Below are positions 51,418 through 59,757 of a DNA stretch of 64,000 nt, one piece after another. Numbering within the stretch: the stretch's first letter is position 1; each line of letters begins with the position of its first letter. The stretch is from Streptomyces rubiginosohelvolus (GTDB lineage Bacteria > Actinomycetota > Actinomycetes > Streptomycetales > Streptomycetaceae). The DNA is taken from assembly GCF_014649875.1 (NCBI RefSeq), contig NZ_BMTW01000001.1, positions 186,001 through 250,000 of the forward strand, in the 5' to 3' direction. The notes below the pieces were generated by a model. It did no database searches. It worked only from the letters and a program-made list of their open reading frames with translations, and was not told where the DNA came from. A program made the translations under genes and the position numbers.

Positions 51418-51433
51418 GTCACAGGCCTGTCAC
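51418..51433. promoter_or_regulatory. AfsQ1 box GTCAC-N6-GTCAC between sigQ and afsQ1
   Basis: GTCAC-AGGCCT-GTCAC exactly fits the AfsQ1 consensus GTnAC-N6-GTnAC as I recall it. It lies 85 bp upstream of the sigQ start and 83 bp upstream of the afsQ1 start, so AfsQ1 could control both sides. Confidence 0.65.
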
Positions 51434-51515
51434 AGGGGCAGTTGCGGCCGTGCCCGGACAATCGGACGGGACCACAGGTCGAACTGAAGCGCCACCATGG
51501 GCCAGAATGACGCTC

Positions 51516-52193
51516 GTGCCTTTCCTGTTGCTGATCGAGGACGACGACGCCATCCGCACGGCCCTCGAACTCTCGCTGTCACGCCAGGGCCACCGTGTGG
51601 CCACCGCGGCGACGGGAGAGGACGGCCTGGAGCTGCTGCGCGAGCAGCGGCCCGACCTGGTCGTGCTGGATGTGATGCTGCCCGGGATCGACGGTTTCGA
51701 GGTGTGCCGGCGGATCCGCCGCACCGACCAGCTGCCGATCATTCTGCTGACCGCGCGCAGCGACGACATCGACGTCGTGGTGGGACTGGAGTCCGGCGCG
51801 GACGACTATGTGGTGAAACCCGTCCAGGGCCGGGTGCTGGACGCCCGGATCCGGGCGGTGCTGCGCCGCGGGGAACGCGAGTCGACCGACTCGGCGACCT
51901 TCGGCAACGTGGTGATCGACCGCTCCGCCATGACCGTCACCAAGGACGGGGAGGATCTGCAGCTCACGCCGACCGAGCTGCGGCTCCTGCTGGAGCTGAG
52001 CCGCCGGCCCGGACAGGCTCTGTCCCGGCAGCAGTTGCTGCGGCTGGTGTGGGAGCACGACTACCTGGGCGACTCCCGTCTGGTGGACGCCTGTGTGCAG
52101 CGGCTGCGCGCGAAGGTGGAGGACGTGCCGTCCTCGCCGACCCTGATCCGTACGGTGCGGGGCGTGGGCTACCGGCTGGACTCGCCTCAGTGA
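51516..52193 (+). CDS. afsQ1: Response regulator AfsQ1
   Basis: OmpR-type response regulator, 225 residues. Receiver: LLLIEDDDAIRTALELSLSRQG with acidic pocket, phospho-Asp52 in LVVLDVMLPGIDGF, Lys in ADDYVVKPVQG. DNA-binding winged helix: TPTELRLLLELSRRPGQALSRQQLLRLVWEHDYLGDSRLVDACVQRLRAKVED. Activates antibiotic pathways and nitrogen-responsive genes in S. coelicolor. GTG at 51516 gives the family start MPFLLLIEDDD; an ATG at 51507 is in frame. Overlaps afsQ2 by 4 bases (GTGA). Confidence 0.95.
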   Translation: MPFLLLIEDDDAIRTALELSLSRQGHRVATAATGEDGLELLREQRPDLVVLDVMLPGIDGFEVCRRIRRTDQLPIILLTARSDDIDVVVGLESGADDYVVKPVQGRVLDARIRAVLRRGERESTDSATFGNVVIDRSAMTVTKDGEDLQLTPTELRLLLELSRRPGQALSRQQLLRLVWEHDYLGDSRLVDACVQRLRAKVEDVPSSPTLIRTVRGVGYRLDSPQ

Positions 52194-53719
52194 CCGAGAC
52201 CGCCAAGCGGTCCCTGCGTGCGGGGCTGCGCTGGACCAGTCTGCGCATGCGGCTCGTCGTGGTGTTCGCGCTGGTGGCGCTGGTGGCCGCGGCGTCCGCC
52301 TCGGGCATCGCGTACTGGCTCAACCGCGAGGCCGTGCTGACCCGTACGCAGGACACCGCGCTCGACGACTTCCGGCGGCAGATGCAGGAGACGGCGGCGG
52401 CGCTGCCGACGCGGCCCACCAAGGACGACCTCCAGCGGGCGGCCGGGGAGATGGCGTCCAGCAGCCCGGGCTACAGCGTGCTGCTGGAGGCCGAGCGCGA
52501 GCGCGGCAAGCCGATCGTGGGCTACTCCGACCTGGACACCTTCACCCGCGCCCACGTGCCGGACTCGCTGCAGCAGCAGGTGGCCCGCAAGCAGCCGCTG
52601 ACGTCGAGCAACGAGCACGAGTACCACCTGTTCTGGCAGCGTACGAGCATCGCGGGGACCCCGTATCTCGTCGCCGGTACGCGGATCATCGGCGGCGGCC
52701 CGACCGGTTACATGCTCAAGTCCCTCGACCAGGAGCGGCAGGACCTCAACTCGCTGGCCTGGTCGCTGGGGATCGCCACCGCCCTCGCGCTGGTCGGCTC
52801 GGCGCTGCTCGCACAGGCGGCCGCGACGACGGTGCTGCGCCCGGTGCAGCGGCTCGGTGACGCGGCCCGCAAGCTCGGCGAGGGCAAGCTCGACACCCGG
52901 CTCGTGGTCTCCGGCACGGACGAACTGGCCGATCTCTCCCGTACGTTCAACCGGACGGCGAGCTCGCTGGAGAAGAAGGTCGCGGACATGAGCGCGCGGG
53001 AGGAGGCGAGCCGCCGGTTCGTCGCCGACATGTCGCACGAGCTGCGCACGCCGCTGACCGCGATCACCGCGGTGGCCGAAGTGCTGGAGGACGAGGCGGA
53101 CACCCTCGATCCGATGATCGCGCCCGCCGTGCATCTGGTGGTCAGCGAGACCCGGCGGCTCAACGACCTGGTGGAGAACCTGATGGAGGTGACCCGCTTC
53201 GACGCGGGCACGGCCCGGCTCGTCCTGGACGACGTCGACGTGGCCGACCAGGTGACCGCGTGCATCGACGCGCGGGCGTGGCTGGACGCGGTGCACCTGG
53301 ACGCGGAGCGCGGCATGATGGCCCGGCTCGATCCGCGCCGGCTGGACGTGATCCTGGCCAACCTGATCGGCAACGCCCTCAAGCACGGCGGTTCGCCGGT
53401 GGGCGTACGGGTGCGGACCGAGGGCGAGGAGCTGGTCATCGAGGTACGGGACCACGGTCCGGGCATCCCCGAGGACGTGCTGCCGCATGTCTTCGACCGG
53501 TTCTACAAGGCGAGCGCCTCCCGCCCGCGGTCGGAGGGCAGCGGGCTCGGCCTCTCCATCGCCATGGAGAACGCGCACATCCACGGCGGTGACATCTCGG
53601 CGGCGAACTCCCCGGACGGCGGCGCCGTGTTCACGCTGCGGCTGCCGCGTGACGCCGAGAGGATCGTACGGAACGACGAACCGGGCGCGGGCGCACCGGG
53701 CGAGGACGGGGCGACGTGA
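52190..53719 (+). CDS. afsQ2: Sensor histidine kinase AfsQ2
   Basis: 509 residues. First membrane helix about 20-41 (LRMRLVVVFALVALVAAASASGIAYW), extracytoplasmic sensing loop, second helix about 185-205 (LAWSLGIATALALVGSALLAQAAA), HAMP-like linker, H-box DMSHELRTPLTAITAVAEVLEDE (His near residue 282), N-box LANLIGNALKHG, G1 VRDHGPGIPED, G2 GSGLGLSIAMENAHIHGG. GTG at 52190 overlaps afsQ1 by 4 bases. Phosphorylates AfsQ1; the sensed signal is linked to glutamate in the literature on S. coelicolor. Confidence 0.94.
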   Translation: MTETAKRSLRAGLRWTSLRMRLVVVFALVALVAAASASGIAYWLNREAVLTRTQDTALDDFRRQMQETAAALPTRPTKDDLQRAAGEMASSSPGYSVLLEAERERGKPIVGYSDLDTFTRAHVPDSLQQQVARKQPLTSSNEHEYHLFWQRTSIAGTPYLVAGTRIIGGGPTGYMLKSLDQERQDLNSLAWSLGIATALALVGSALLAQAAATTVLRPVQRLGDAARKLGEGKLDTRLVVSGTDELADLSRTFNRTASSLEKKVADMSAREEASRRFVADMSHELRTPLTAITAVAEVLEDEADTLDPMIAPAVHLVVSETRRLNDLVENLMEVTRFDAGTARLVLDDVDVADQVTACIDARAWLDAVHLDAERGMMARLDPRRLDVILANLIGNALKHGGSPVGVRVRTEGEELVIEVRDHGPGIPEDVLPHVFDRFYKASASRPRSEGSGLGLSIAMENAHIHGGDISAANSPDGGAVFTLRLPRDAERIVRNDEPGAGAPGEDGAT

Positions 53720-54354
53720 AGCGCGGCGATGTCACGTACCGGAGGCGGAGCGCGCTGCGGGGGCGTTCGGCGGTCTCCCTGGCGGGCCTGCTGGCGGTCG
53801 CGGCGCTGGTCTCCGGGTGCGGGATCCGGACGACGTCGGTGCCGGTGGACGCGGGGGCCGCGCCCTCCCGGGTGCCGTGCCGGCTCTCCGCCTCCGACAT
53901 GGCCACCCGGTCGCAGGACAGTGTGAGCGCCGAGGTGTATCTGGTGTGCGCCTCGCAGCTGGTCACCGTGGACCGCCCGATGCCGGCGGACGCGGTCGGC
54001 GCCGAGCCGGTGGAGGTGGCCCGCGCTCTGCTGAACGAGATCCAGCAGGCGCCGTCCGCGGGCGAGCGGAGGGCCGGGTTCACCACGGCGGTTCCGGCGG
54101 GGCTGCGGGTGGATCCGTCCCGGAGCGGCGATCCGGCGGGCACCCTGCGGCTGAGCAGCCAGCCGGAGGACCTGTCGGAGGAGGCGCTGGCCCAGCTGGT
54201 GTGCACGTACGCGGAGAGCGAGTCGCTGGTCCGGGACGGTTCGGTGGTACTGGGCGGGCCCGGGGACTACCCGCCGCGCGGCTACCTGTGCACCTCGCAG
54301 ACGAAGTCCCGGCCGGGGGATCTGGCCACGCCGGACGCGCTCCGGCTGGACTGA
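53716..54354 (+). CDS. Lipoprotein, third gene of the afsQ operon
   Basis: 212 residues. Signal sequence with lipobox LVSGCGIRTT (Cys near residue 35) so it is anchored outside the membrane. The remainder is a small domain with PVEVARALLNEIQQAPSAGERRAGFTTAVPAGLRVDPSRSG and a second Cys pair (YLCTSQ, QLVCTY), resembling the GerMN-type lipoproteins of actinobacteria. Starts with GTG at 53716, overlapping afsQ2 by 4 bases (GTGA), so it is translationally coupled to the kinase and probably supports its sensing. That link is inference. Confidence 0.85.
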   Translation: MKRGDVTYRRRSALRGRSAVSLAGLLAVAALVSGCGIRTTSVPVDAGAAPSRVPCRLSASDMATRSQDSVSAEVYLVCASQLVTVDRPMPADAVGAEPVEVARALLNEIQQAPSAGERRAGFTTAVPAGLRVDPSRSGDPAGTLRLSSQPEDLSEEALAQLVCTYAESESLVRDGSVVLGGPGDYPPRGYLCTSQTKSRPGDLATPDALRLD

Positions 54355-54447
54355 CGCGGGTCCCGCCGGGCGGGGCGGTGAGCGTCCGTCCGCAGCCGGC
54401 CTCGACCGTACGGAACCGATCCTGCCGGTCGTGGCGTCTTGGTGGGC

Positions 54448-55014
54448 GTGCGTCACAGTTCGGACGGCCAGACCGTCATCCACTTCCGCGCGGCGGGCAT
54501 CACCCTCCTGATCGCACATCTCCTGTTCGTCGGGTGGCTGACGCTGCGCCCGCTGGACGTCCCCTGGATCACTGCGGCGAATTTCGAGCCGCTCGCCGGG
54601 ATCAGGGCGGACCTCGCGCTGGGACCGGCCGAGGCGGCCCGCCGGATCGGCGGGGCGCTGGTGCTGCTGGCCCCGCTCGGGGTGCTGCTGCCGATGGCCG
54701 GGGGCCGGATCTTCGTCTCCCCCTGGGTCTCGCTGCTGCGTACCGTCGCCGCCGGGGCGCTGATCTCGCTGGCCATCGAGCTGGGGCAGACCGGGGTGCC
54801 GGGGCAGGTCGTCGACATCGACTCGCTGCTGCTGAACACCACCGGGGTGGTCCTGGCCCATCTGCTGGTCGTGCCGGTCTGCCGGGCGCGGCTGCGCCGC
54901 CGGGGGCTGCCGGGGGTGCGGGACCTGCCCCGCCACCGCCACGAGGCCCGACTCAGGGACGAGGCCCCTCAGGGATCGACCCCGACGATTACCGGGGTCG
55001 GTCTCGCCCCGTAG
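54448..55014 (+). CDS. VanZ family membrane protein
   Basis: 188 residues. Hydrophobic segments: ITLLIAHLLFVGWLTLRPLDVPW (about 16-38), IGGALVLLAPLGVLLPMAGG, SLLRTVAAGALISLAIELGQT and LLLNTTGVVLAHLLVVPV. The loop ELGQTGVPGQVVDIDSLLLNTTG is the VanZ-like signature. VanZ gives low-level glycopeptide tolerance in enterococci; here role unknown. Start uncertain: TTG 54439, GTG 54442 or GTG 54448; none has a clear ribosome site. Confidence 0.83.
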   Translation: MRHSSDGQTVIHFRAAGITLLIAHLLFVGWLTLRPLDVPWITAANFEPLAGIRADLALGPAEAARRIGGALVLLAPLGVLLPMAGGRIFVSPWVSLLRTVAAGALISLAIELGQTGVPGQVVDIDSLLLNTTGVVLAHLLVVPVCRARLRRRGLPGVRDLPRHRHEARLRDEAPQGSTPTITGVGLAP

Positions 55015-55108
55015 AGCGATGCTTTGTCCCCCTTCGCGGCGGCACCATGGATACATCGGGGAGCAGAGAAAGCTGCTCCTCCCGCTACGGTTCGCGAAGG
55101 AGCCCACC

Positions 55109-55315
55109 ATGGCCGCACTTGTCCGCCCCCGCGAAGGCCGCATGATCGGCGGAGTGTGCGCGGGCCTCGCCCGGCGCTTCGGTACGTCGGCGAGCACGAT
55201 GCGCGTGATCTTCGTCGTGTCCTGCCTGCTGCCCGGTCCGCAGTTCCTGCTCTACCTGGCGCTGTGGGCGCTGCTGCCCTCGGAGAAGTCCGCCTCTTCC
55301 GCGACGGCCTGGTGA
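55109..55315 (+). CDS. PspC domain protein
   Basis: 68 residues: AALVRPREGRMIGGVCAGLARRFGTSASTMRVIFVVSCLLPGPQFLLYLALWALLPSEK. The RMIGGVCAGLARRFG start and one to two membrane helices are characteristic of PspC, a phage-shock membrane stress protein. ATG at 55109 has GAAGGAG about 7 bases upstream. Followed by a strong terminator. Confidence 0.9.
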   Translation: MAALVRPREGRMIGGVCAGLARRFGTSASTMRVIFVVSCLLPGPQFLLYLALWALLPSEKSASSATAW

Positions 55316-55358
55316 CGCGCCGGACCACGGGGAGCGAGAAGCCGGACGAGAACGCGCC

Positions 55359-55395
55359 GTGGGGCGCACACCCTGGACCAGGGTGTGCGCCCCAC
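55359..55395. terminator. Terminator between PspC gene and the small secreted protein gene
   Basis: Perfect 17-bp stem 55359-55375 with 55379-55395 around a 3-base loop GAC. The two flanking genes converge. Confidence 0.85.
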
Positions 55396-55439
55396 CGGCA
55401 TGTGCGGGTGCGCGCCGGATCCCGGCGCGCGGGTGGGAA

Positions 55440-55739
55440 TCAGCCGCCGAGCGGGATCCCGTTGGCGGTGAGGCCCTGGGTGGGCAGTCCGCCGAGCAGA
55501 CCGGTGACCGGGGCGGCCGCGTCGGTGGCCTGGCCGCCGAGGACCTTGCCGACGGTGTCCTGGACCGGCGCGTTCTGGACCGACTGCGCGACGGTGTCCA
55601 GCGCCATCGTCGAGACGGGGAGCGCCCCGGCCGCGGCGTCCAGCGGCAGCGCGGGAGCGGCGGAGGCGCTGCCGGCGGCAGCAGCGGCGAAAGCGGCACC
55701 GAGAGCGGCGACACCGAGAGTCTTGGCAGACTTCTTCAT
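55440..55739 (-). CDS. Small secreted alanine-rich protein
   Basis: 99 residues. Signal peptide about 1-28 (KKSAKTLGVAALGAAFAAAAAGSASA), then a hydrophobic mature chain LPLDAAAGALPVSTMALDTVAQSVQNAPVQDTVGKVLGG and GLLGGLPTQGLTANGIPLGG. Gly/Leu rich repeats recall cell-surface proteins like chaplins in composition, but there is no chaplin domain. ATG at 55739 has an AAGGA site upstream. Similar in nature to the product of 49076-49498. Confidence 0.75.
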   Translation of the reverse strand: MKKSAKTLGVAALGAAFAAAAAGSASAAPALPLDAAAGALPVSTMALDTVAQSVQNAPVQDTVGKVLGGQATDAAAPVTGLLGGLPTQGLTANGIPLGG

Positions 55740-55828
55740 GGAGAATTCATCCTTGGGGAAGGGGATGTGAGCGGCTCTGCAAACTAGCCAGCCCGCCGCC
55801 CGATCCGCAAACATCCCGACACGCGGAA

Positions 55829-55859
55829 AAAGGGCCGGGAAGCTGCTTCCCGACCCTTT
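55829..55859 (-). terminator. Terminator downstream of add
   Basis: 15-bp stem 55829-55843 with 55845-55859 having one mismatch. In minus orientation a run of five T follows it, so it looks like a classic intrinsic terminator for add. Confidence 0.82.
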
Positions 55860-55874
55860 CACCTGATGCGCCCC

Positions 55875-57029
55875 TCAGCTCCCGGAGACCATAGAACTGC
55901 TGGTCACAGCGGTCTGACGGAAAAGCCACTCCGACTTCAGCTCGGCGTATCCGGGCTTGATGACGTCACTGATCATCGCGAGACGTTCGTCGAAAGGAAT
56001 GAAAGCTGATTTCATCGCATTGACTGTGAACCACTGCATGTCGTCGAGCGTGTATCCGAAGGTCTCGGTCAGATGCTCGAATTCCTGGCTCATGCTGGTC
56101 CCGCTCATCAGCCGGTTGTCCGTGTTCACCGTGATGCGGAAGTGCAGCTTGCGCAGCAGTCCGATGGGGTGCCCGGCGTACGAGTCGGCGGCGCCGGTCT
56201 GGAGGTTGGAGGTCGGGCACATCTCCAGCGGGATGCGCTTGTCCCGCACGTAGGAGGCGAGGCGGCCGAGGGAGACCGAGCCGTCCTCGGCGACCTCGAT
56301 GTCGTCGATGATCCGCACCCCGTGGCCGAGCCGGTCGGCGCCGCACCACTGGAGGGCCTGCCAGATCGACGGCAGGCCGAAGGCCTCGCCCGCGTGGATC
56401 GTGAAGTGGTTGTTCTCGCGCTTGAGGTACTCGAACGCGTCGAGGTGGCGGGTGGGCGGGAAGCCGGCCTCGGCGCCCGCGATGTCGAAGCCGACGACGC
56501 CCTGGTCGCGGTAGCTGTTGGCCAGCTCGGCGATCTCCAGGGCGCGGGCGGCGTGCCGCATCGCGGTCAGGAGGGCGCCGACGCGGATGCGGTGGCCGTT
56601 GGAGCGGGCGATGCGCTCACCCTCGCGGAAGCCCTCGTTGACGGCCTCGACGACCTCTTCGAGGGTCAGACCGCCCTCCAGGTGCTGCTCGGGGGCGTAG
56701 CGGATCTCGGCGTAGACGACACCGTCCTCGGCGAGGTCCTCGGCGCACTCGGCGGCCACCCGGAACAGCGCGTCACGGGTCTGCATGACGGCGCAGGTGT
56801 GGGCGAAGGTCTCCAGATACCGGGGCAGCGAGCCGGAGTCGGCGGCCTCGCGGAACCAGATGCCGAGCTTGTCGGGCTCGGTCTCGGGGAGGGAGTCGTA
56901 ACCCTGCGCGCGGGCCAGCTCGACGATGGTGCCCGGCCGCAGGCCGCCGTCGAGGTGGTCGTGGAGCAGCACCTTGGGGGCGCGCCGGATCTGGTCGGAA
57001 TCAGGGACATTCGGGGTCTGGCTCGTCAT
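55875..57029 (-). CDS. add: Adenosine deaminase
   Basis: Deaminates adenosine/deoxyadenosine to (deoxy)inosine. 384 residues. Metal-binding [12 protein letters not shown] (about 23-34), [15 protein letters not shown] with His and Glu, [11 protein letters not shown], and [16 protein letters not shown] with the zinc Asp. Product inosine is the purine nucleoside phosphorylase substrate. Start ATG at 57029: TAGAGT at 57041-57036 lies 6 bases upstream on the minus strand and there is no ribosome site, so the mRNA is probably leaderless; the shared palindrome is at 57046-57057. Confidence 0.94.
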   Translation of the reverse strand: MTSQTPNVPDSDQIRRAPKVLLHDHLDGGLRPGTIVELARAQGYDSLPETEPDKLGIWFREAADSGSLPRYLETFAHTCAVMQTRDALFRVAAECAEDLAEDGVVYAEIRYAPEQHLEGGLTLEEVVEAVNEGFREGERIARSNGHRIRVGALLTAMRHAARALEIAELANSYRDQGVVGFDIAGAEAGFPPTRHLDAFEYLKRENNHFTIHAGEAFGLPSIWQALQWCGADRLGHGVRIIDDIEVAEDGSVSLGRLASYVRDKRIPLEMCPTSNLQTGAADSYAGHPIGLLRKLHFRITVNTDNRLMSGTSMSQEFEHLTETFGYTLDDMQWFTVNAMKSAFIPFDERLAMISDVIKPGYAELKSEWLFRQTAVTSSSMVSGS

Positions 57030-57045
57030 CTTCGCACTCTAGCGC

Positions 57046-57057
57046 CTACGCGCGTAG
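57046..57057 (-). promoter_or_regulatory. Palindrome CTACGCGCGTAG in the add promoter
   Basis: Third exact copy of the 12-bp palindrome, 17 bp before the add start codon and directly upstream of the -10 TAGAGT. Same placement relative to the start as in deoC. Confidence 0.7.
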
Positions 57058-57132
57058 AGCGCCGGTTGTCGATGCGTAACAGTGACCGGAAAGTCGGGTG
57101 GAGTACACCTGCTCTTCTGAGACTGTTCTGTC

Positions 57133-57894
57133 ATGGGACAGCGCGCACTCCCCCTGCCCGCAGCCAGGCTGGGACGGGCCGTTCGGACGGCCGGAGCAAC
57201 CGACGAGGTCAGCGGCGTGGTTCTGCTGCTCCCGGACGGCGAGGCCGACTCGCACCGCCGTCCCTCCGCCCTCTCGTACGCGATACAACTGCCGTTCGCC
57301 CGCGCCCTGGCCCGCGCCGGGGAGGGCGACGGGCTCGCGGTGCACGTGCTGCGCTACCGCTGCCGGGGCTGGAACGCGGACGACGCGCATCCCGCCGAGG
57401 ACGCCGCGTGGGCGGCCGACGAGGTCCAGCGGCTCTACGGCGACGTCCCGGTATGCCTGGTCGGCCACGGGGTGGGCGGGCGGGCCGCGTTGCGGGCCGC
57501 CGGACACGGTGCGGTCACCTCCGTCCTGGCGATGGCCCCCTGGCTGCCGGAGCGGACGGCGGCCGAACCGGAGCCGGTGAAGCAGTTGATGGGGCGGCGG
57601 GTGCTGATCGTGCACGGCACCAACGACGAGCGCACCGACCCGGAGCTGTCCTACCGGCTGGCCGAGCGGGCGAAGAAGGCCAACCGGGACACCTGCCGCT
57701 TCGAAGTCCACTCCGACGGGCACGCGTTGCGCCAGCACCGCTCCGAAGTGGTCGCGCTGTCCGCCGACTTCGTCCGCGGCTCGCTCTTCGCCCGGTCCTA
57801 CGCCCGCCCGGTCGCGGACGCGCTCGCCGCACCGCCGCCGCTGGGGCTGCGGATGCCGCTGGCCGCCGGGTTCGGGCGGTCGTTGCGGCACTGA
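57133..57894 (+). CDS. Alpha/beta-hydrolase-fold protein lacking the nucleophile serine
   Basis: 253 residues. Fold marks: VVLLLPDGEADS (about 29-40), RYRCRGWNADDAHPAEDAAWAADEVQRLYG, nucleophile elbow VCLVGHGVGGRAALRAAG at 107-124, LIVHGTNDERTDP with the acid Asp, and SDGHALRQH with the His. The elbow is GHGVG: position 113 is Gly where the catalytic Ser normally sits. So it is either a pseudo-hydrolase or uses another residue. ATG at 57133; it is divergent from add with a 103-bp gap. Confidence 0.82.
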   Translation: MGQRALPLPAARLGRAVRTAGATDEVSGVVLLLPDGEADSHRRPSALSYAIQLPFARALARAGEGDGLAVHVLRYRCRGWNADDAHPAEDAAWAADEVQRLYGDVPVCLVGHGVGGRAALRAAGHGAVTSVLAMAPWLPERTAAEPEPVKQLMGRRVLIVHGTNDERTDPELSYRLAERAKKANRDTCRFEVHSDGHALRQHRSEVVALSADFVRGSLFARSYARPVADALAAPPPLGLRMPLAAGFGRSLRH

Positions 57895-57919
57895 GGCGAG
57901 CGCCAGGCCGGAGCTGGCG

Positions 57920-58669
57920 TCAGGCCATCCGCCGCCGTGTGAGCACCCGGAGCAGCAACACGGTGGCCGCCCACACAGCCGCGCATCCAGCGGCGGCCAG
58001 CAGCAGGACGAGCCACACGGTGTCCGTGACGGTGGCGGCGATGGCGGCGCCGGCGGCCGCCACCAGGGTCGCCGCCATCACCACGACGACCTGTGCCGTG
58101 GGGGTGTCCGTGGCGCGCGTCGCGCGGCGACGGTGCAGCCACCCCGCTCCCCGCAGGAAGACGGCCCCGACCACCAACAGGGTGAGCCCCACGGCCAGTA
58201 GGACGGTGGGCTCGCGGTCCGGCGTCCGGGTGGTGTCCTGGCGCAGCTCGCCGCTGCCCAGCTGCCACACCAGGTCGCGCCAGGCGAACACGGTGACCCG
58301 GTCGCCGGGCGCGAGTTCCCTCCACACCGGACCGTCGCCCCGCATCCGCATCCGGAACGACGGTTCCTCGGGGCTGAGATCGACCGTGACCCAGTGGGTG
58401 ACGGCCTTGTTCGACCGGCCGGTCCCGGTGGAGACGACGGTGGCGGGCCACTCGGAGAGGCAGTCGCCGTTCTCGGGCGCGGAGACCTCCGAGCACGGTC
58501 GCGCGGCCCGGAAGTCGGCGGCCTCGGAGAGCGCCCCGGGCAGCAGCGCGAACAGGACGGCGGCGGCGAGCACCAGCACCGAGCCGACGACGGACGCGAA
58601 GATGACGCCCTTGAGACTCGGGAGCCCGGGCGGCTGCTGCTGAGGCCAGGGAGAGGGGGACTGGTGCAC
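57920..58669 (-). CDS. Membrane protein, unknown function
   Basis: 249 residues. First hydrophobic segment VIFASVVGSVLVLAAAVLFALLPGAL (about 22-47), an outer domain with two Cys (RPCSEVSAPENGDCLSEW), then three more helices (VLLAVGLTLLVVGAVFL, VVVVMAATLVAAAGAAIAATV, VWLVLLLAAAGCAAVWAATVLLL) and a basic tail RRRMA. No family recognised. GTG at 58669. Confidence 0.75.
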   Translation of the reverse strand: MHQSPSPWPQQQPPGLPSLKGVIFASVVGSVLVLAAAVLFALLPGALSEAADFRAARPCSEVSAPENGDCLSEWPATVVSTGTGRSNKAVTHWVTVDLSPEEPSFRMRMRGDGPVWRELAPGDRVTVFAWRDLVWQLGSGELRQDTTRTPDREPTVLLAVGLTLLVVGAVFLRGAGWLHRRRATRATDTPTAQVVVVMAATLVAAAGAAIAATVTDTVWLVLLLAAAGCAAVWAATVLLLRVLTRRRMA

Positions 58670-58741
58670 CGGGCCATTCTCGCTCGCCCGTTCCCCTCAT
58701 CCGCTTCCGGCACCCGTTCCCCTCGGCCTCGCCCTTCCCCC

Positions 58742-59695
58742 TCAGTCCGGCAGCAGGTTCCCCCGCCGCGAGAGCAGGAAGCGTTTGAAGGCGGCGACCG
58801 GCGGGGTGTCGGGGTGTCCGTCCAGCCAGGCGACGCCGATCTCGCGGGCCGCGCGCGGGGCCGTCACCGTCAGTTCGACGACCCCGGGGCGGGCGACGGC
58901 GGGCGGCGGCAGCAGCGCCACCCCGAGACCGGCCGCGACCAGCCCGCGCAGGGTCTCCGCCTCCTCGCCCTCGAAGGCGACGCGCGGGGTGAAGCCCGCC
59001 TCGGCGCACAGGTCGTCGGTGATCCGGCGGAGCCCGTACCCCGGCTCCAGCGTCACGAACGTCTCGTCGGCGGCCTCCGCGAGGCGGATCCGGCGGCGGG
59101 AGGCGAGGCGGTGGTCGTCGGGGACCACCAGGCGCAGCCGCTGTTCGTCGAGGCGGCGGGTGACCAGGTCGGGGGCGTCGGGCACGGGCGAGGTGAGGCA
59201 GAGGTCGAGGCCGCCCGCGCGGAGCCGTTCGATCATGGCCTCGCCGTAGTTCTGCACGAGCTGGAAGCGGACCTTCGGGTGGTCGACCCGGAAGGCGCGG
59301 ATCAGGGCGGGCACGGTCTCGGAGCCCATGGTGTGCAGGAAGCCGAAGGAGACCCGGCCCGCCGTCGGGTCGGCGTCCGCCCGGACCGAGTCGGCGGCCT
59401 TCTCCACCTCGGCCAGGGCGCGTTCGGCCGAGCCGAGGAAGGTGCGGCCCGCCGGGGTGAGCGAGACCGTGCGGCCCTTGCGGGCGAACAGGGCGACGCC
59501 CAGGTCCGCTTCGAGGCGGACCATGGCCCGCGAGAGCGTGGACTGCGGCACGCCCAGCTCGTGTGCGGCGCGGGTCACATGCTCGTGGCGGGCGACCGCC
59601 TCGAAGTACGCGAGGCGGGGCGCGAGCACGGCCCGGATGTCTTCTTCGTAACTGCTTGGTGACAGCCGAGGCCCTGAGCTGGGTTCATGCACCAT
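58742..59695 (-). CDS. LysR family transcriptional regulator
   Basis: 317 residues. Helix-turn-helix at about residues 21-80 (LAYFEAVARHEHVTRAAHELGVPQSTLSRAMVRLEADLGVALFARKGRTVSLTPAG), effector domain 105-310. Divergent from an MFS gene 62 bp away; the inverted repeat between them is a probable operator. ATG at 59695: CATAAT (59703-59708) is 7 bases upstream on the minus strand, so the mRNA may be leaderless. Upstream starts at 59722 and 59782 are possible but would run into the operator. Confidence 0.9.
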   Translation of the reverse strand: MVHEPSSGPRLSPSSYEEDIRAVLAPRLAYFEAVARHEHVTRAAHELGVPQSTLSRAMVRLEADLGVALFARKGRTVSLTPAGRTFLGSAERALAEVEKAADSVRADADPTAGRVSFGFLHTMGSETVPALIRAFRVDHPKVRFQLVQNYGEAMIERLRAGGLDLCLTSPVPDAPDLVTRRLDEQRLRLVVPDDHRLASRRRIRLAEAADETFVTLEPGYGLRRITDDLCAEAGFTPRVAFEGEEAETLRGLVAAGLGVALLPPPAVARPGVVELTVTAPRAAREIGVAWLDGHPDTPPVAAFKRFLLSRRGNLLPD

Positions 59696-59712
59696 GGGAT
59701 TGATTATGGCAG

Positions 59713-59735
59713 TTTCGTGCATTGGACGCATGAAA
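59713..59735. promoter_or_regulatory. LysR-type operator between LysR and MFS genes
   Basis: TTTCGTGC-N7-GCATGAAA, arms match in 7 of 8 positions; it overlaps the MFS -35 hexamer TTGGAC at 59722-59727. It shows the T-N11-A type symmetry of LysR sites. MFS -10 is TACTTT at 59746-59751. Confidence 0.6.
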
Positions 59736-59757
59736 CCTGCGGGTCTACTTTCGACGT

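Noticed and set aside
56073..58643. 856-codon open frame on the plus strand
   Set aside because: It runs antisense through add and the hydrolase and membrane genes; its protein is repetitive Arg/Gly/Val-type sequence without family motifs. High GC gives long open frames opposite real genes.
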